5,801 bases of DNA from Acidobacteriota bacterium. Lineage in GTDB: Bacteria; Acidobacteriota; UBA6911; JACQSX01. This document shows, piece after piece, positions 1-5,552 of the stretch (positions are counted from its first letter, which is position 1; each line of letters begins with the position of its first letter). The stretch lies in contig JACQGG010000008.1 of assembly GCA_016199665.1 (NCBI GenBank), positions 1 to 5,801 of the forward strand. Direction: 5' to 3'. The position numbers were made by a program, and so were the translations under genes. Under the pieces are notes generated by a model that saw only the letters and a program-made list of their open reading frames with translations, was not told where the DNA came from and did not search any database.

Positions 1-356
1 AGCACCAGGGCACCCAGACCGAGCACGCCGAGCACTGCGGTAGCCGTAAAGGCGAGCGCCAGCAGCCGGGTAAATTCCCTCGCCAGCCAGTCGTATTTTT
101 CGTCCTTCGTCGCCGCGCCGACAATCTCGACGATCATGGCGAAGATCGGCACGCCCAGGACGAAGGCTGCAAACATCAGGTGCAGCTCCATGACGAGCCA
201 CACCACAGTCCGAGAATCCAGAAGGGGAGAGACGCCATACTGCACGCCCAGCCGGGGCAACGCTCCGAAGACCAGCAGTCCCGCTACGGCCAGTAGGACT
301 CCAACCTTGGCCACCGAGAGGGCAAGATGGTGTTTCACTTCGCGTCCCGCGCTCAT
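1..356 (-). CDS. Cytochrome bd ubiquinol oxidase subunit I-like membrane protein, N-terminal part (runs off the window)
   Basis: The first 118 residues are visible; the rest lies beyond base 1. The start is an ATG at 354-356 preceded by GATGAGGACCT, a good Shine-Dalgarno match. Three hydrophobic segments can be seen, at about residues 14-33, 51-79 and 95-118. The second carries MELHLMFAAFVLGVPIFAMI, which resembles the first helix of CydA; His59 falls where CydA has the conserved N-terminal heme-ligand histidine (His19 in E. coli). The third segment (LLALAFTATAVLGVLGLGAL) fits the next CydA helix. CydA-family proteins bind hemes and oxidise quinol while reducing oxygen in the cytoplasmic membrane. 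Canonical CydA places that histidine near residue 19, so the extra N-terminal helix is unusual and points to a divergent bd-like family rather than a textbook quinol oxidase. It follows the cupredoxin gene by 106 nt and may be co-transcribed with it. Family membership is fairly likely; the exact reaction and electron donor are unknown because most of the protein is missing. Confidence 0.62.
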   Translation of the reverse strand, partial: MSAGREVKHHLALSVAKVGVLLAVAGLLVFGALPRLGVQYGVSPLLDSRTVVWLVMELHLMFAAFVLGVPIFAMIVEIVGAATKDEKYDWLAREFTRLLALAFTATAVLGVLGLGALV

Positions 357-383
357 AGGTCCTCATCACCCGGTAATCCGGCA

Positions 384-408
384 GCCAACACTCCTGACAG
401 GAGCTGGC
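384..408. repeat. Imperfect inverted repeat before the bd-like gene (possible operator or mRNA hairpin)
   Basis: CTCCTG and CAGGAG face each other around one base at 391-403. Outer arms GCCA (384-387) and TGGC (405-408) can extend the dyad after a small asymmetric internal loop. It sits 28 nt upstream of the bd-like start, in the 106-nt gap after the cupredoxin gene. No T-run follows on the minus strand, so a classical terminator is unlikely. It could be an operator, a processing hairpin or chance. The outer flanks resemble those of the dyad at 1352-1366. Confidence 0.3.
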
Positions 409-462
409 GGTCCTAGCCGCGAACAATTCACACCGTCCCAAGCGGGCGAGGTTCGCCTTTTA

Positions 463-1206
463 TCATTGCCTCCGCTTCAGGCCAGTGAATTCGACAATGT
501 TCACCTTATTGGGTTCTACCGTGACCTCGACGGTCGTTGGCTCCAACTTCTCGTGAAAAAGGCTCAGCTTTCGCCTGCCGGCTGGCACGTTGCGGATTTC
601 AAAGTTCCCCTGCCTGTCGGTCAGCGCGAAGTAGGGGTTCTGGCTGGCGATGACGTAGGCGCTCATCTCCGTATGGATGTTGCAGGCCAGGTGTGTAACT
701 CCGATCTTGTCAAACATTACGTGCTTCACGATGCCAGCATCATACTGGCCGAGATTGAAGCTGGTTGCCGAACCATCGCGGCTATAAACGCTGTGCCTTA
801 CGTCGTCAGTGTTGGGGAAATCAACGGTAGAACCAACCAAGACCGGCAGCAGGTGGGGAGTGAAGATCTTGTTTTTCTGGTCCATTACGGGGTTTTGACG
901 GGGAGGGGGAAGTTTCCCTTCGACATTTTCCACGAAGACTACACCCTCAGCGACTCTGGCGTAAGGGCTCTTGAGAATCCCTTTGATGGTGCCGACGCCT
1001 TTTGCCGTTGCCATTGGCGTCGCGTTGGGAGAAGGAGTGCTTAGTTGCGCAGCTTCAACAGGCGCGTCAATACCGGAGGAAGCAGCGGGCTCGGGCGGAG
1101 GGGCCGCCGCCGATGACTGGCTACCCTTCTCGCGAGACCACCCACCGCTGAGGAATACCAGAACTAAGGCTCCCAGCGCGAGCGGAGCCAGAGAGGAACG
1201 TTTCAT
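463..1206 (-). CDS. Exported cupredoxin-like (type 1 copper) protein with C-terminal carboxypeptidase-regulatory-like domain
   Basis: This is a 247-residue protein. The frame stays open upstream to 1440, but the ATG at 1206 is chosen because GGAGGT lies 6 nt before it and a signal sequence follows at once (Lys-Arg, then a hydrophobic stretch at residues 6-20). No lipobox cysteine is present, so it is either secreted by signal peptidase I or stays N-terminally anchored. Residues 29-66 are an Ala/Pro/Ser-rich linker. Residues 70-190 look like a cupredoxin: MDQKNKIFTPHLLPVLVGS, then VDFPN, His138 in DVRHSVYS, and Cys175-Asn-Ile-His178-Thr-Glu-Met181. His...Cys-x2-His-x2-Met is the full type 1 copper ligand set, with amicyanin-like spacing. 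Residues 190-240 (YFALTDRQGNFEIRNVPAG) match the carboxypeptidase-regulatory-like beta fold. Its likely role is electron transfer or copper binding outside the cytoplasmic membrane. The bd-like gene downstream suggests a respiratory job, which is inference. Relatives are often annotated as methylamine utilization or plastocyanin-like proteins; nothing else here indicates methylamine metabolism. Confidence 0.85.
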   Translation of the reverse strand: MKRSSLAPLALGALVLVFLSGGWSREKGSQSSAAAPPPEPAASSGIDAPVEAAQLSTPSPNATPMATAKGVGTIKGILKSPYARVAEGVVFVENVEGKLPPPRQNPVMDQKNKIFTPHLLPVLVGSTVDFPNTDDVRHSVYSRDGSATSFNLGQYDAGIVKHVMFDKIGVTHLACNIHTEMSAYVIASQNPYFALTDRQGNFEIRNVPAGRRKLSLFHEKLEPTTVEVTVEPNKVNIVEFTGLKRRQ

Positions 1207-1235
1207 GATAGTACCTCCAAATCGGATATCTTCAT
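1203..1235 (-). CDS. Possible ten-codon leader peptide overlapping the cupredoxin start
   Basis: An ATG at 1233-1235 begins the frame MKISDLEVLS. Its TGA stop overlaps the cupredoxin ATG as ATGA. AGGAG lies 4 nt before this ATG, so it has its own plausible ribosome site, and the overlap is the arrangement seen in translational coupling. The predicted sigma54 start at about 1244 would place AGGAG at the very 5' end of the message. The peptide resembles no known leader I recognise, and a frame this short can easily arise by chance. Confidence 0.2.
   Translation of the reverse strand: MKISDLEVLS
1213..1218 (-). promoter_or_regulatory. Ribosome binding site of the cupredoxin gene
   Basis: GGAGGT on the minus strand lies 6 nt before the ATG at 1206. 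It is a near-perfect Shine-Dalgarno sequence and decides the start, because the in-frame upstream extension to 1440 would otherwise add 78 residues with no signal-peptide character. Confidence 0.75.
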
Positions 1236-1254
1236 TGTTCTCCTGGGCTGGCTC

Positions 1255-1270
1255 CGCAATCCCGGGACCG
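1255..1270 (-). promoter_or_regulatory. Candidate sigma54 (RpoN) -24/-12 promoter of the cupredoxin gene
   Basis: The minus strand reads CGGTCCCGGGATTGCG, compared with the consensus TGGCAC-N5-TTGCW. The essential GG (1269-1268) and GC (1257-1256) are in exact -24/-12 register, TTGC is complete and the last C of the -24 box matches. Mismatches are the leading T, the CA of GGCAC and the final W. It predicts a start near 1244, giving a leader of about 38 nt before the ATG at 1206. Weight comes from position and context: an NtrC-type activator is the gene next upstream, and a perfect dyad lies about 115 bp upstream of this start. By-eye matches of this quality also occur by chance in GC-rich DNA. 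Confidence 0.42.
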
Positions 1271-1351
1271 AAAAAAGCGCGTTCCCGTGGTATCGCTTGC
1301 GGAAGATGTAACCACCGCTCTGTCAATGGGTTGCATGATCCCCTGTAAAGG

Positions 1352-1366
1352 CCAACTGCCAGTTGG
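1352..1366. promoter_or_regulatory. Perfect 15-bp inverted repeat, candidate enhancer (activator) site
   Basis: CCAACTG and CAGTTGG are exact inverted arms around one C. The centre, at 1359, is about 115 bp upstream of the sigma54 start predicted near 1244, inside the range usual for NtrC-family enhancer sites. The symmetry suits a dimer such as the Fis-type helix-turn-helix of the regulator encoded just upstream. Binding by that regulator is inference. An mRNA hairpin is a weaker alternative, since there is only one base between the arms. Confidence 0.45.
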
Positions 1367-1470
1367 GCGGTAAGGAGGTTCACGGGCAGAGTGGTTAGAA
1401 AAGATGAGCGGCAAGGGGTTTGGTGTCGCGGATAGCACACAACCGTCTAAAAACAAACGGGTTGCAGAGG

Positions 1471-1491
1471 GTTAGTCAGAATTTGACCAAC
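1471..1491 (-). terminator. Hairpin after the response regulator stop codon, weak terminator candidate
   Basis: On the minus strand GTTGGTCA and TGACTAAC pair over 8 bp (one G-U) around a 5-nt loop, 24 nt after the regulator's stop. The following bases become T-rich (GTTTGTTTTTAG) only after a gap of about 14 nt, and the stem is AT-rich, so this is not a strong intrinsic terminator. A second small bulged stem (AACC-CGT with ACGGTT) encloses that T-tract at about 1441-1463. An operator role for the dyad is possible. Confidence 0.3.
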
Positions 1492-1515
1492 GGGTGAAAG
1501 TTGATCGGCTTCGTG

Positions 1516-2871
1516 CTAATCCGTAGGAGGGTCGCCCAGCTTGGCCTTGAGTGTATTGCGAGCGATCCCTAGAACCCGTGCCGCCTCGGAAAGATTACCG
1601 CCCACAGTTTTGACCACATGCGCTATATAACGGTGTTCGATCTCACTGAGCGAGGGGATGGCTCCAGGGCCGCTAGACCCGTGGCGGCGGACGAAGACGG
1701 AAGCTTGCAATTCGCCCGGAAGGTGTTCCACCCCAACCTCTCCCGTCTCGCAGATGATGGCCGCACGCTCCATAACGTTGCGCAGTTCCCGGACATTCCC
1801 TGACCAATCGTACCCAAGGAGGATTCCTTCCGCCTGCGGCGCCAGATGCATTGCTCCTCTGCGCAACCTGAAAGCCGATCGCTGAAGGAAAAATCGGGCC
1901 AGGAGGACCACATCGGATCCGCGAGCACGCAGGGGCGGCACGTCAAGCTGGAACACTTTCAGCCGGAAATACAGATCCTCGCGGAAGTCTCCTGATCGGA
2001 TCCGAGCCGGGAGATCGCGGTTGGTGGAGGCGATCACGCGAACGTTGGTGCGGATTTCCCTTTGTCCACCTACCCGACGAAAGGGCTGTCCCTCGACCAC
2101 GCGAAGTAGTTCCGCTTGGAGGCTAGGCTTCATTTCGGAAATCTCATCCAGCAGTAGAGTCCCCCCGTTGGCCATCTCAAAGAGCCCAGCCCGGGCTTCC
2201 CGGGCATCCGTAAAGGCACCCTTTTCATGGCCGAACAACTCGCTTCCCAACAATTGCTCCGAGAAAGCACTGCAGTTCACCTTGACCAGCGGGCCTGCAC
2301 CTCGGGGCGAAAGACGGTGGATCGCGTCTGCAACGAGCTCCTTGCCCGTTCCCGTCTCACCGACTACCAGCACGGGAGAGGCAGCCGGAGCCACCTTATG
2401 GATCTGGGCGCGCACCTGTTCGATGGCCGAACTTTCGCCGAGGATCTCAGTGACCCCTTCTCGGCTTTGTCGCTCGTGCTCGAGGCGCCGTACCTGGCGC
2501 TGCAGTTGTTGTGTCTGGATAGCACGCTCCACGGTGAGATGCAAATCGTCGAGCTCGAATGGCTTGACAATGAAATCATAGGCGCCCTCCTTCATCGCGC
2601 GGACTGCGGTCTTGACTTCCGCAAAGGCCGTCATCGCGATCACGACAATGTCTTCGTCGAGATCGCGGGCTGCCCTCAAAATATTGAATCCTGAACCGTC
2701 GGGGAGCCGCAGGTCGAGCAGAATGAGGTCGATTTTCCTCCCTCGCAATAAACGGTTCGCCTCCGACACCGCTGAGGTGCAAACTACCTCATGGCCCTTG
2801 CGCCCGATCGATTTCGCAAGGGAAGACTGAAGCCCGAGGTCGTCTTCTACTATCAGTACGGTAGACTGCAT
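1516..2871 (-). CDS. NtrC-family sigma54-dependent response regulator
   Basis: This is a 451-residue protein, a normal length for the family. The ATG at 2871 is preferred over an upstream in-frame extension because the receiver domain begins immediately (MQSTVLIVEDD). Receiver, about 1-120: acidic Asp10/Asp11, phospho-acceptor Asp53 in LLDLRLPDGSG, Thr81 and Lys103. Sigma54-activating AAA+ domain, about 140-375: Walker A GETGTGKE (171-178), the loop HEKGAFTDA (215-223), Walker B GGTLLLDEI (236-244), sensor I Asn284 in ASTNRD, arginine-finger candidates Arg297 and Arg303 in FREDLYFRL, and GNVRELRN (358-365). Fis-type helix-turn-helix, about 410-446: NLSEAARVLGIARNTLKAKL. The usual GAFTGA loop reads GAFTDA; Phe and Thr are kept. 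It starts 10 nt after the sensor kinase stop, so the two form one operon and a cognate pair. Once phosphorylated it should oligomerise, bind an enhancer and drive sigma54 promoters. A likely target is the promoter before the cupredoxin gene, which is inference. Confidence 0.95.
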   Translation of the reverse strand: MQSTVLIVEDDLGLQSSLAKSIGRKGHEVVCTSAVSEANRLLRGRKIDLILLDLRLPDGSGFNILRAARDLDEDIVVIAMTAFAEVKTAVRAMKEGAYDFIVKPFELDDLHLTVERAIQTQQLQRQVRRLEHERQSREGVTEILGESSAIEQVRAQIHKVAPAASPVLVVGETGTGKELVADAIHRLSPRGAGPLVKVNCSAFSEQLLGSELFGHEKGAFTDAREARAGLFEMANGGTLLLDEISEMKPSLQAELLRVVEGQPFRRVGGQREIRTNVRVIASTNRDLPARIRSGDFREDLYFRLKVFQLDVPPLRARGSDVVLLARFFLQRSAFRLRRGAMHLAPQAEGILLGYDWSGNVRELRNVMERAAIICETGEVGVEHLPGELQASVFVRRHGSSGPGAIPSLSEIEHRYIAHVVKTVGGNLSEAARVLGIARNTLKAKLGDPPTD

Positions 2872-2881
2872 CGTTCTTGCC

Positions 2882-5191
2882 TTAGACGCTTGCCCGGTCA
2901 GGTTTGTTGCTGCCCAGAGCCGCACTCGCCTTCTCCGCACTCGCGACGGGAAAAGCTACCTGCACGGTGGTTCCCGCGCCCGGTCGGCTGTGGACTTTGA
3001 TAGCCCCACCGTGATCTTGGACAATCTGGCGACAGATCGCAAGCCCGAGCCCTGTCCCTTCCGGTTTGGTTGTGAAGAAGGGGTCCCAGATTTTCTCGAT
3101 AGCTTCCTGGGACATTCCCACGCCGTAATCCACCACCTCGATGCTTGCCGCAATGGAAGCGCCTGCGATCTCCTCGGAAAGTTGCGTACGGCGAATCCGC
3201 ACCAAGAGTGAGGCAGCGTCCGGCGATGCTTCCGCTGCATTCAGGATCAGGTTGATTAGAAGCTGCCGAATCTGATCGGCGTCGGCGCAGATTTGCGGGA
3301 TGCCCGCCTCTGCTTCAACGTGCAAGGAAAGTCCCCTTTTCTTGAGTTCCGGCGTGAGCAGCCCCTTTACATCCTGCACAACTTCACTCAGAGAGATCTC
3401 TGCCATCTGCGGCTCCCCAAGCCTGGCCAGTCGGGAAAACGACCGGAGGAAAGTTGCCAGACGGTCCACTTCTCGAAGCAACTCGTGCAACAGTGCCTGA
3501 ACCTCCCTCTCCAGATTGCCTTCCTCCTCCGCCACCTGGATTTTTGTTTTGAGGGCAGCCAACGGGTTACCGATCTCGTGCATGATGCCGGCCGTCATCT
3601 GGCCAATCGTAGCCAACTTGTCGGTTCGAGCCAGACTGCTCTGCAATTGCTGAAGCTGCTCTGTCCGGCGTGCCACTTCCCGCTCCAGTTCAACGTTCCA
3701 CGCTGCTAAACGCTGCTGCGACTCGCGAAGTTGTTCGGTCATCGCGTTGAAATCAAACGCGAGCTCCTCAATCTCGTCTCCCGTGGCAATCTTCACTTGT
3801 TTAGACAAGTCGCCGCCAGCAATCTCGCGTGTTGCTTGACGCAGAATAGCCACCGGACGAGCCAAATAGTGGGCCACGAGAATCCCGACGACGGCCGCCA
3901 CGGCGACTACTGCCGCCACAAGGACCGACAGGAAAACGCTCAGATGGCGGATAGGAGCTTCTATGGGCCCGATAGGGTAGGACATGATCAGAGATACCCG
4001 TTGTGCGGAATCGACGGGCCCAAAGGAGATGGCAGCGGCCGAGAGCAGAGCGCTCGGCATCTCCATCACCACGGTGCCTTCGGGATTTTTGAGGATGGCG
4101 GATACCTGCTCAAGCGTATAGTCTTTACCGAGCGAGCGCCGATTTGCAAGACCATAGAGACGTCGGTTCTCTTCCGATTCGCCGCTGTAACCCAGGTAGA
4201 AGCCTTCCCCATTCACCCACCATGCATGGGTTTCAGGCGGAAGCGGGCCGATGAGCGAAAAAAGATACTCTGTAAAGAGATTGATTATTAGCAGGCCGCG
4301 GCCCACTCCTTGTTGCCCCTCGACCGGGGTCGCAAAACGGAGGACACCTCGATAGGGTACCTCGACTTCTCCATGCTCTACGTTCAGATCTATCGGGGAA
4401 ACGTAGACCTGCCCTTGAGGCAAGGCCAAAGCTTCTCTTACATAGTAGCGCTGGCTCTTGTCCTGCAGGTTCTGCCTAGCCACGATTTCGGGTCGCCCGT
4501 TTTCGACATTGAGACGCACTGTTTCGTGTCCCTTGCTATTCAGATAGCGTACTTGATAGTAGGCTCGCTTGCCTTGTGAGAAGATCAGGAACTCTTGCTC
4601 CATGCTTTCCCAAAGTGTGAAAATCTCTTCCGAGGACGCAGTGGCTTCGGCGGTCGCAAGTCGACGAATCACCGGGAGCTGGCTAAGAAACAGCAAGTCC
4701 TCCTCGACAGCTTCCAAGAACTGCCGGACTACTAAGGCCTTTGAACCGGTCTCGAAGGTGACACGCTGGGCGGCATTCTGGCGAAGCGACTCACGGATCA
4801 CGGAGATTGTGAAGATGCCAATGGCAGCAGCAGGGACAACCGCCAGAGCGACCATGGGCACTACAATCTTAGTCAGCAGACTTACATGTTGCAGCCGTCT
4901 CTTCCAGGAGGTTGCTGCGGAGGCGGGGCTGGCCTCAGCTGGGGGTGCGCCGGGCAACTGACGTAAGAGCAAAATGCTTGCCACCGCTGCAGCGATGGCC
5001 GCTGCTGAGGCTCCGCGCAACAAGTGAAGAATCCGGATTATTTCCGGGCTCGCTTCGGTCAGCCACCACCGTTCGACGATCTCATAACCGACAAAGATGG
5101 GCGAGACCGCCAGCAAGCAGAGACCCAGGATCCGCAGCAGACCCGGCCGCTGCGCTCCCAAGGTATTCTCTTTCTCACGCTTGTGCGGCAC
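2882..5191 (-). CDS. Membrane-bound sensor histidine kinase with Cache-like sensor, HAMP, HisKA and HATPase domains
   Basis: This is a 769-residue protein from the GTG at 5191, chosen because GGAAGG lies 6 nt before it; a TTG at 5236 would add 15 residues with a poorer ribosome site. Membrane segments lie at about 18-37, 60-78, 107-132 and 418-441. Residues 133-415 form a large extracytoplasmic region with double-Cache-like features (YYVREAL, YVSPIDLN, PYRGVLRFATPV), which usually binds small molecules. HAMP is about 442-493, followed by a coiled coil. In HisKA, His538 in GIMHEIGNPLAALK is the phospho-acceptor. The HATPase has N-box NLILNAAEA (Asn647/Asn651), G1 DYGVGM (688-693), F-box WDPFFTTK and G2 GTGLGLAI (712-719), all intact. 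This is the NtrB-like class that pairs with NtrC-type regulators, and its regulator starts 10 nt downstream. The first two membrane helices, before the Cache unit, are an addition to the usual two-helix layout. The ligand cannot be told from sequence. Confidence 0.94.
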   Translation of the reverse strand: MPHKREKENTLGAQRPGLLRILGLCLLAVSPIFVGYEIVERWWLTEASPEIIRILHLLRGASAAAIAAAVASILLLRQLPGAPPAEASPASAATSWKRRLQHVSLLTKIVVPMVALAVVPAAAIGIFTISVIRESLRQNAAQRVTFETGSKALVVRQFLEAVEEDLLFLSQLPVIRRLATAEATASSEEIFTLWESMEQEFLIFSQGKRAYYQVRYLNSKGHETVRLNVENGRPEIVARQNLQDKSQRYYVREALALPQGQVYVSPIDLNVEHGEVEVPYRGVLRFATPVEGQQGVGRGLLIINLFTEYLFSLIGPLPPETHAWWVNGEGFYLGYSGESEENRRLYGLANRRSLGKDYTLEQVSAILKNPEGTVVMEMPSALLSAAAISFGPVDSAQRVSLIMSYPIGPIEAPIRHLSVFLSVLVAAVVAVAAVVGILVAHYLARPVAILRQATREIAGGDLSKQVKIATGDEIEELAFDFNAMTEQLRESQQRLAAWNVELEREVARRTEQLQQLQSSLARTDKLATIGQMTAGIMHEIGNPLAALKTKIQVAEEEGNLEREVQALLHELLREVDRLATFLRSFSRLARLGEPQMAEISLSEVVQDVKGLLTPELKKRGLSLHVEAEAGIPQICADADQIRQLLINLILNAAEASPDAASLLVRIRRTQLSEEIAGASIAASIEVVDYGVGMSQEAIEKIWDPFFTTKPEGTGLGLAICRQIVQDHGGAIKVHSRPGAGTTVQVAFPVASAEKASAALGSNKPDRASV

Positions 5192-5245
5192 CCTATGCCT
5201 TCCGCTCCCCTTCTTCCATGCACTTGCTCGAAGCAATTCAGCGCT

Positions 5246-5550
5246 TCATCTTACCATCTGCGTCGGGGATCTGGGCGAGCACTTTGCAGGGCGCCGGCAT
5301 CGCTTCATAGCCGGGGCCGGATACCCCAACAACAGGATCGGTTCTCCAGGCCTTGGTTTAGCCCTGGAAAAAATCAATACAGGGGAATGAGATTTTCCCA
5401 ACTCGGTCTTCAGCAGCGAAACATCCGCGCACTGTTGGAATCCCGCAATCATCTGGCGACAATCCCGACCAGTATTCAGGAGAGGTAGTACCTTGAATGG
5501 CCTCCTTTGCAGGTCAGATTCCGGTCGGCAATCAGGAGAGAGGCAATCCC
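5246..5550 (-). pseudogene. Probable relic of a trypsin-like serine protease gene (frameshifted, truncated)
   Basis: No intact gene fits this stretch, but on the minus strand different frames spell successive parts of an HtrA/trypsin-like core. One frame gives LVGIVAR, a TGA stop, then LRDSNSA. The next gives ADVSLLKTELGK, then KPRPGEPILLLGYP (about 5427-5318), matching the catalytic-Asp strand and the following Gly-Tyr-Pro strand of such proteases. A third gives PGYEAMPAPCKVLAQIPDAD and ends in TGA at 5246-5248. The first join needs removal of two bases near 5427 (a GCGCG run); the second needs one added base near 5310 in a C/G run. The Ser-containing half is missing. A weak LLIADRNLT near 5520-5535 sits about where the catalytic-His motif would be. 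The neighbouring gene at 5553-5801 belongs to the same broad family, so a decayed tandem copy is the simplest idea. The assignment is by eye and needs a translated search. Sequencing error could account for a single shift, but hardly for the missing C-terminal half plus a stop. The relic also fills the space where the kinase promoter should be; I see no strong promoter. Confidence 0.5.
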
Positions 5551-5552
5551 TA

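Larger units (their letters stand above)
1207..1515. other. 309-bp gene-free regulatory region between the response regulator and the cupredoxin gene
   Basis: No convincing gene lies here apart from a possible ten-codon leader. Going with transcription (minus strand), it holds an 8-bp-arm hairpin just after the regulator stop (1471-1491), a T-rich stretch near 1446-1456, a perfect 15-bp palindrome (1352-1366), a sigma54-like -24/-12 element (1255-1270) and the leader ATG with its ribosome site. I found no convincing sigma70 promoter: a TTGACA at 1321-1326 has no acceptable -10 at the usual spacing. The length and contents suit a sigma54 promoter with a distant enhancer. Confidence 0.5.

Noticed and set aside
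357..462. Search for a separate sigma54 promoter before the bd-like gene
   Set aside because: One GG-N10-GC pairing exists near 384-402, but the surrounding bases hardly match the consensus. Read-through from the cupredoxin gene is simpler.
136..1044. A 302-codon open frame on the plus strand opposite the cupredoxin and bd-like genes
   Set aside because: It runs antisense to clear conserved motifs (Cys-x2-His-x2-Met, the CydA-like helix), has no recognisable domain and has low-complexity composition. It is a shadow of the minus-strand genes.
1207..1440. In-frame 78-codon N-terminal extension of the cupredoxin
   Set aside because: It contains no domain, would bury the signal peptide inside the protein and crosses the sigma54-like element. 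The ATG at 1206 has the better ribosome site.
2021..2581. Long plus-strand frames opposite the regulator and kinase (for example 2021-2581, 3731-4291, 5024-5488)
   Set aside because: They are antisense shadows of genes with intact catalytic motifs, and none shows a recognisable product or ribosome site.
5347..5372. Bulged hairpin CCAGG...CCTGG next to a T6 run upstream of the kinase
   Set aside because: On the minus strand the T-run comes before the stem, not after it, so it is not an intrinsic terminator for the protease. On the plus strand the stem is followed by A residues.
5374..5401. Sigma70-like TTGGGA-N16-TATTGA on the minus strand upstream of the kinase
   Set aside because: It has only about 4/6 and 3/6 consensus matches and lies within the protease relic, so it is too weak to call as the kinase promoter.
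5475..5499. Palindrome AGGTAgTACCT within an imperfect ATTCA/TGAAT stem after the protease gene
   Set aside because: It has a short stem, no T-tract and no clear relation to a start or stop, so neither a terminator nor an operator can be supported.
5445..5550. Two copies of GGGATTG-N9/10-GATTGC on the minus strand (5528-5550 and 5445-5466), 84 bp apart
   Set aside because: They could be operators, but they are short, differ in spacing and fall inside a stretch better explained as decayed coding sequence.
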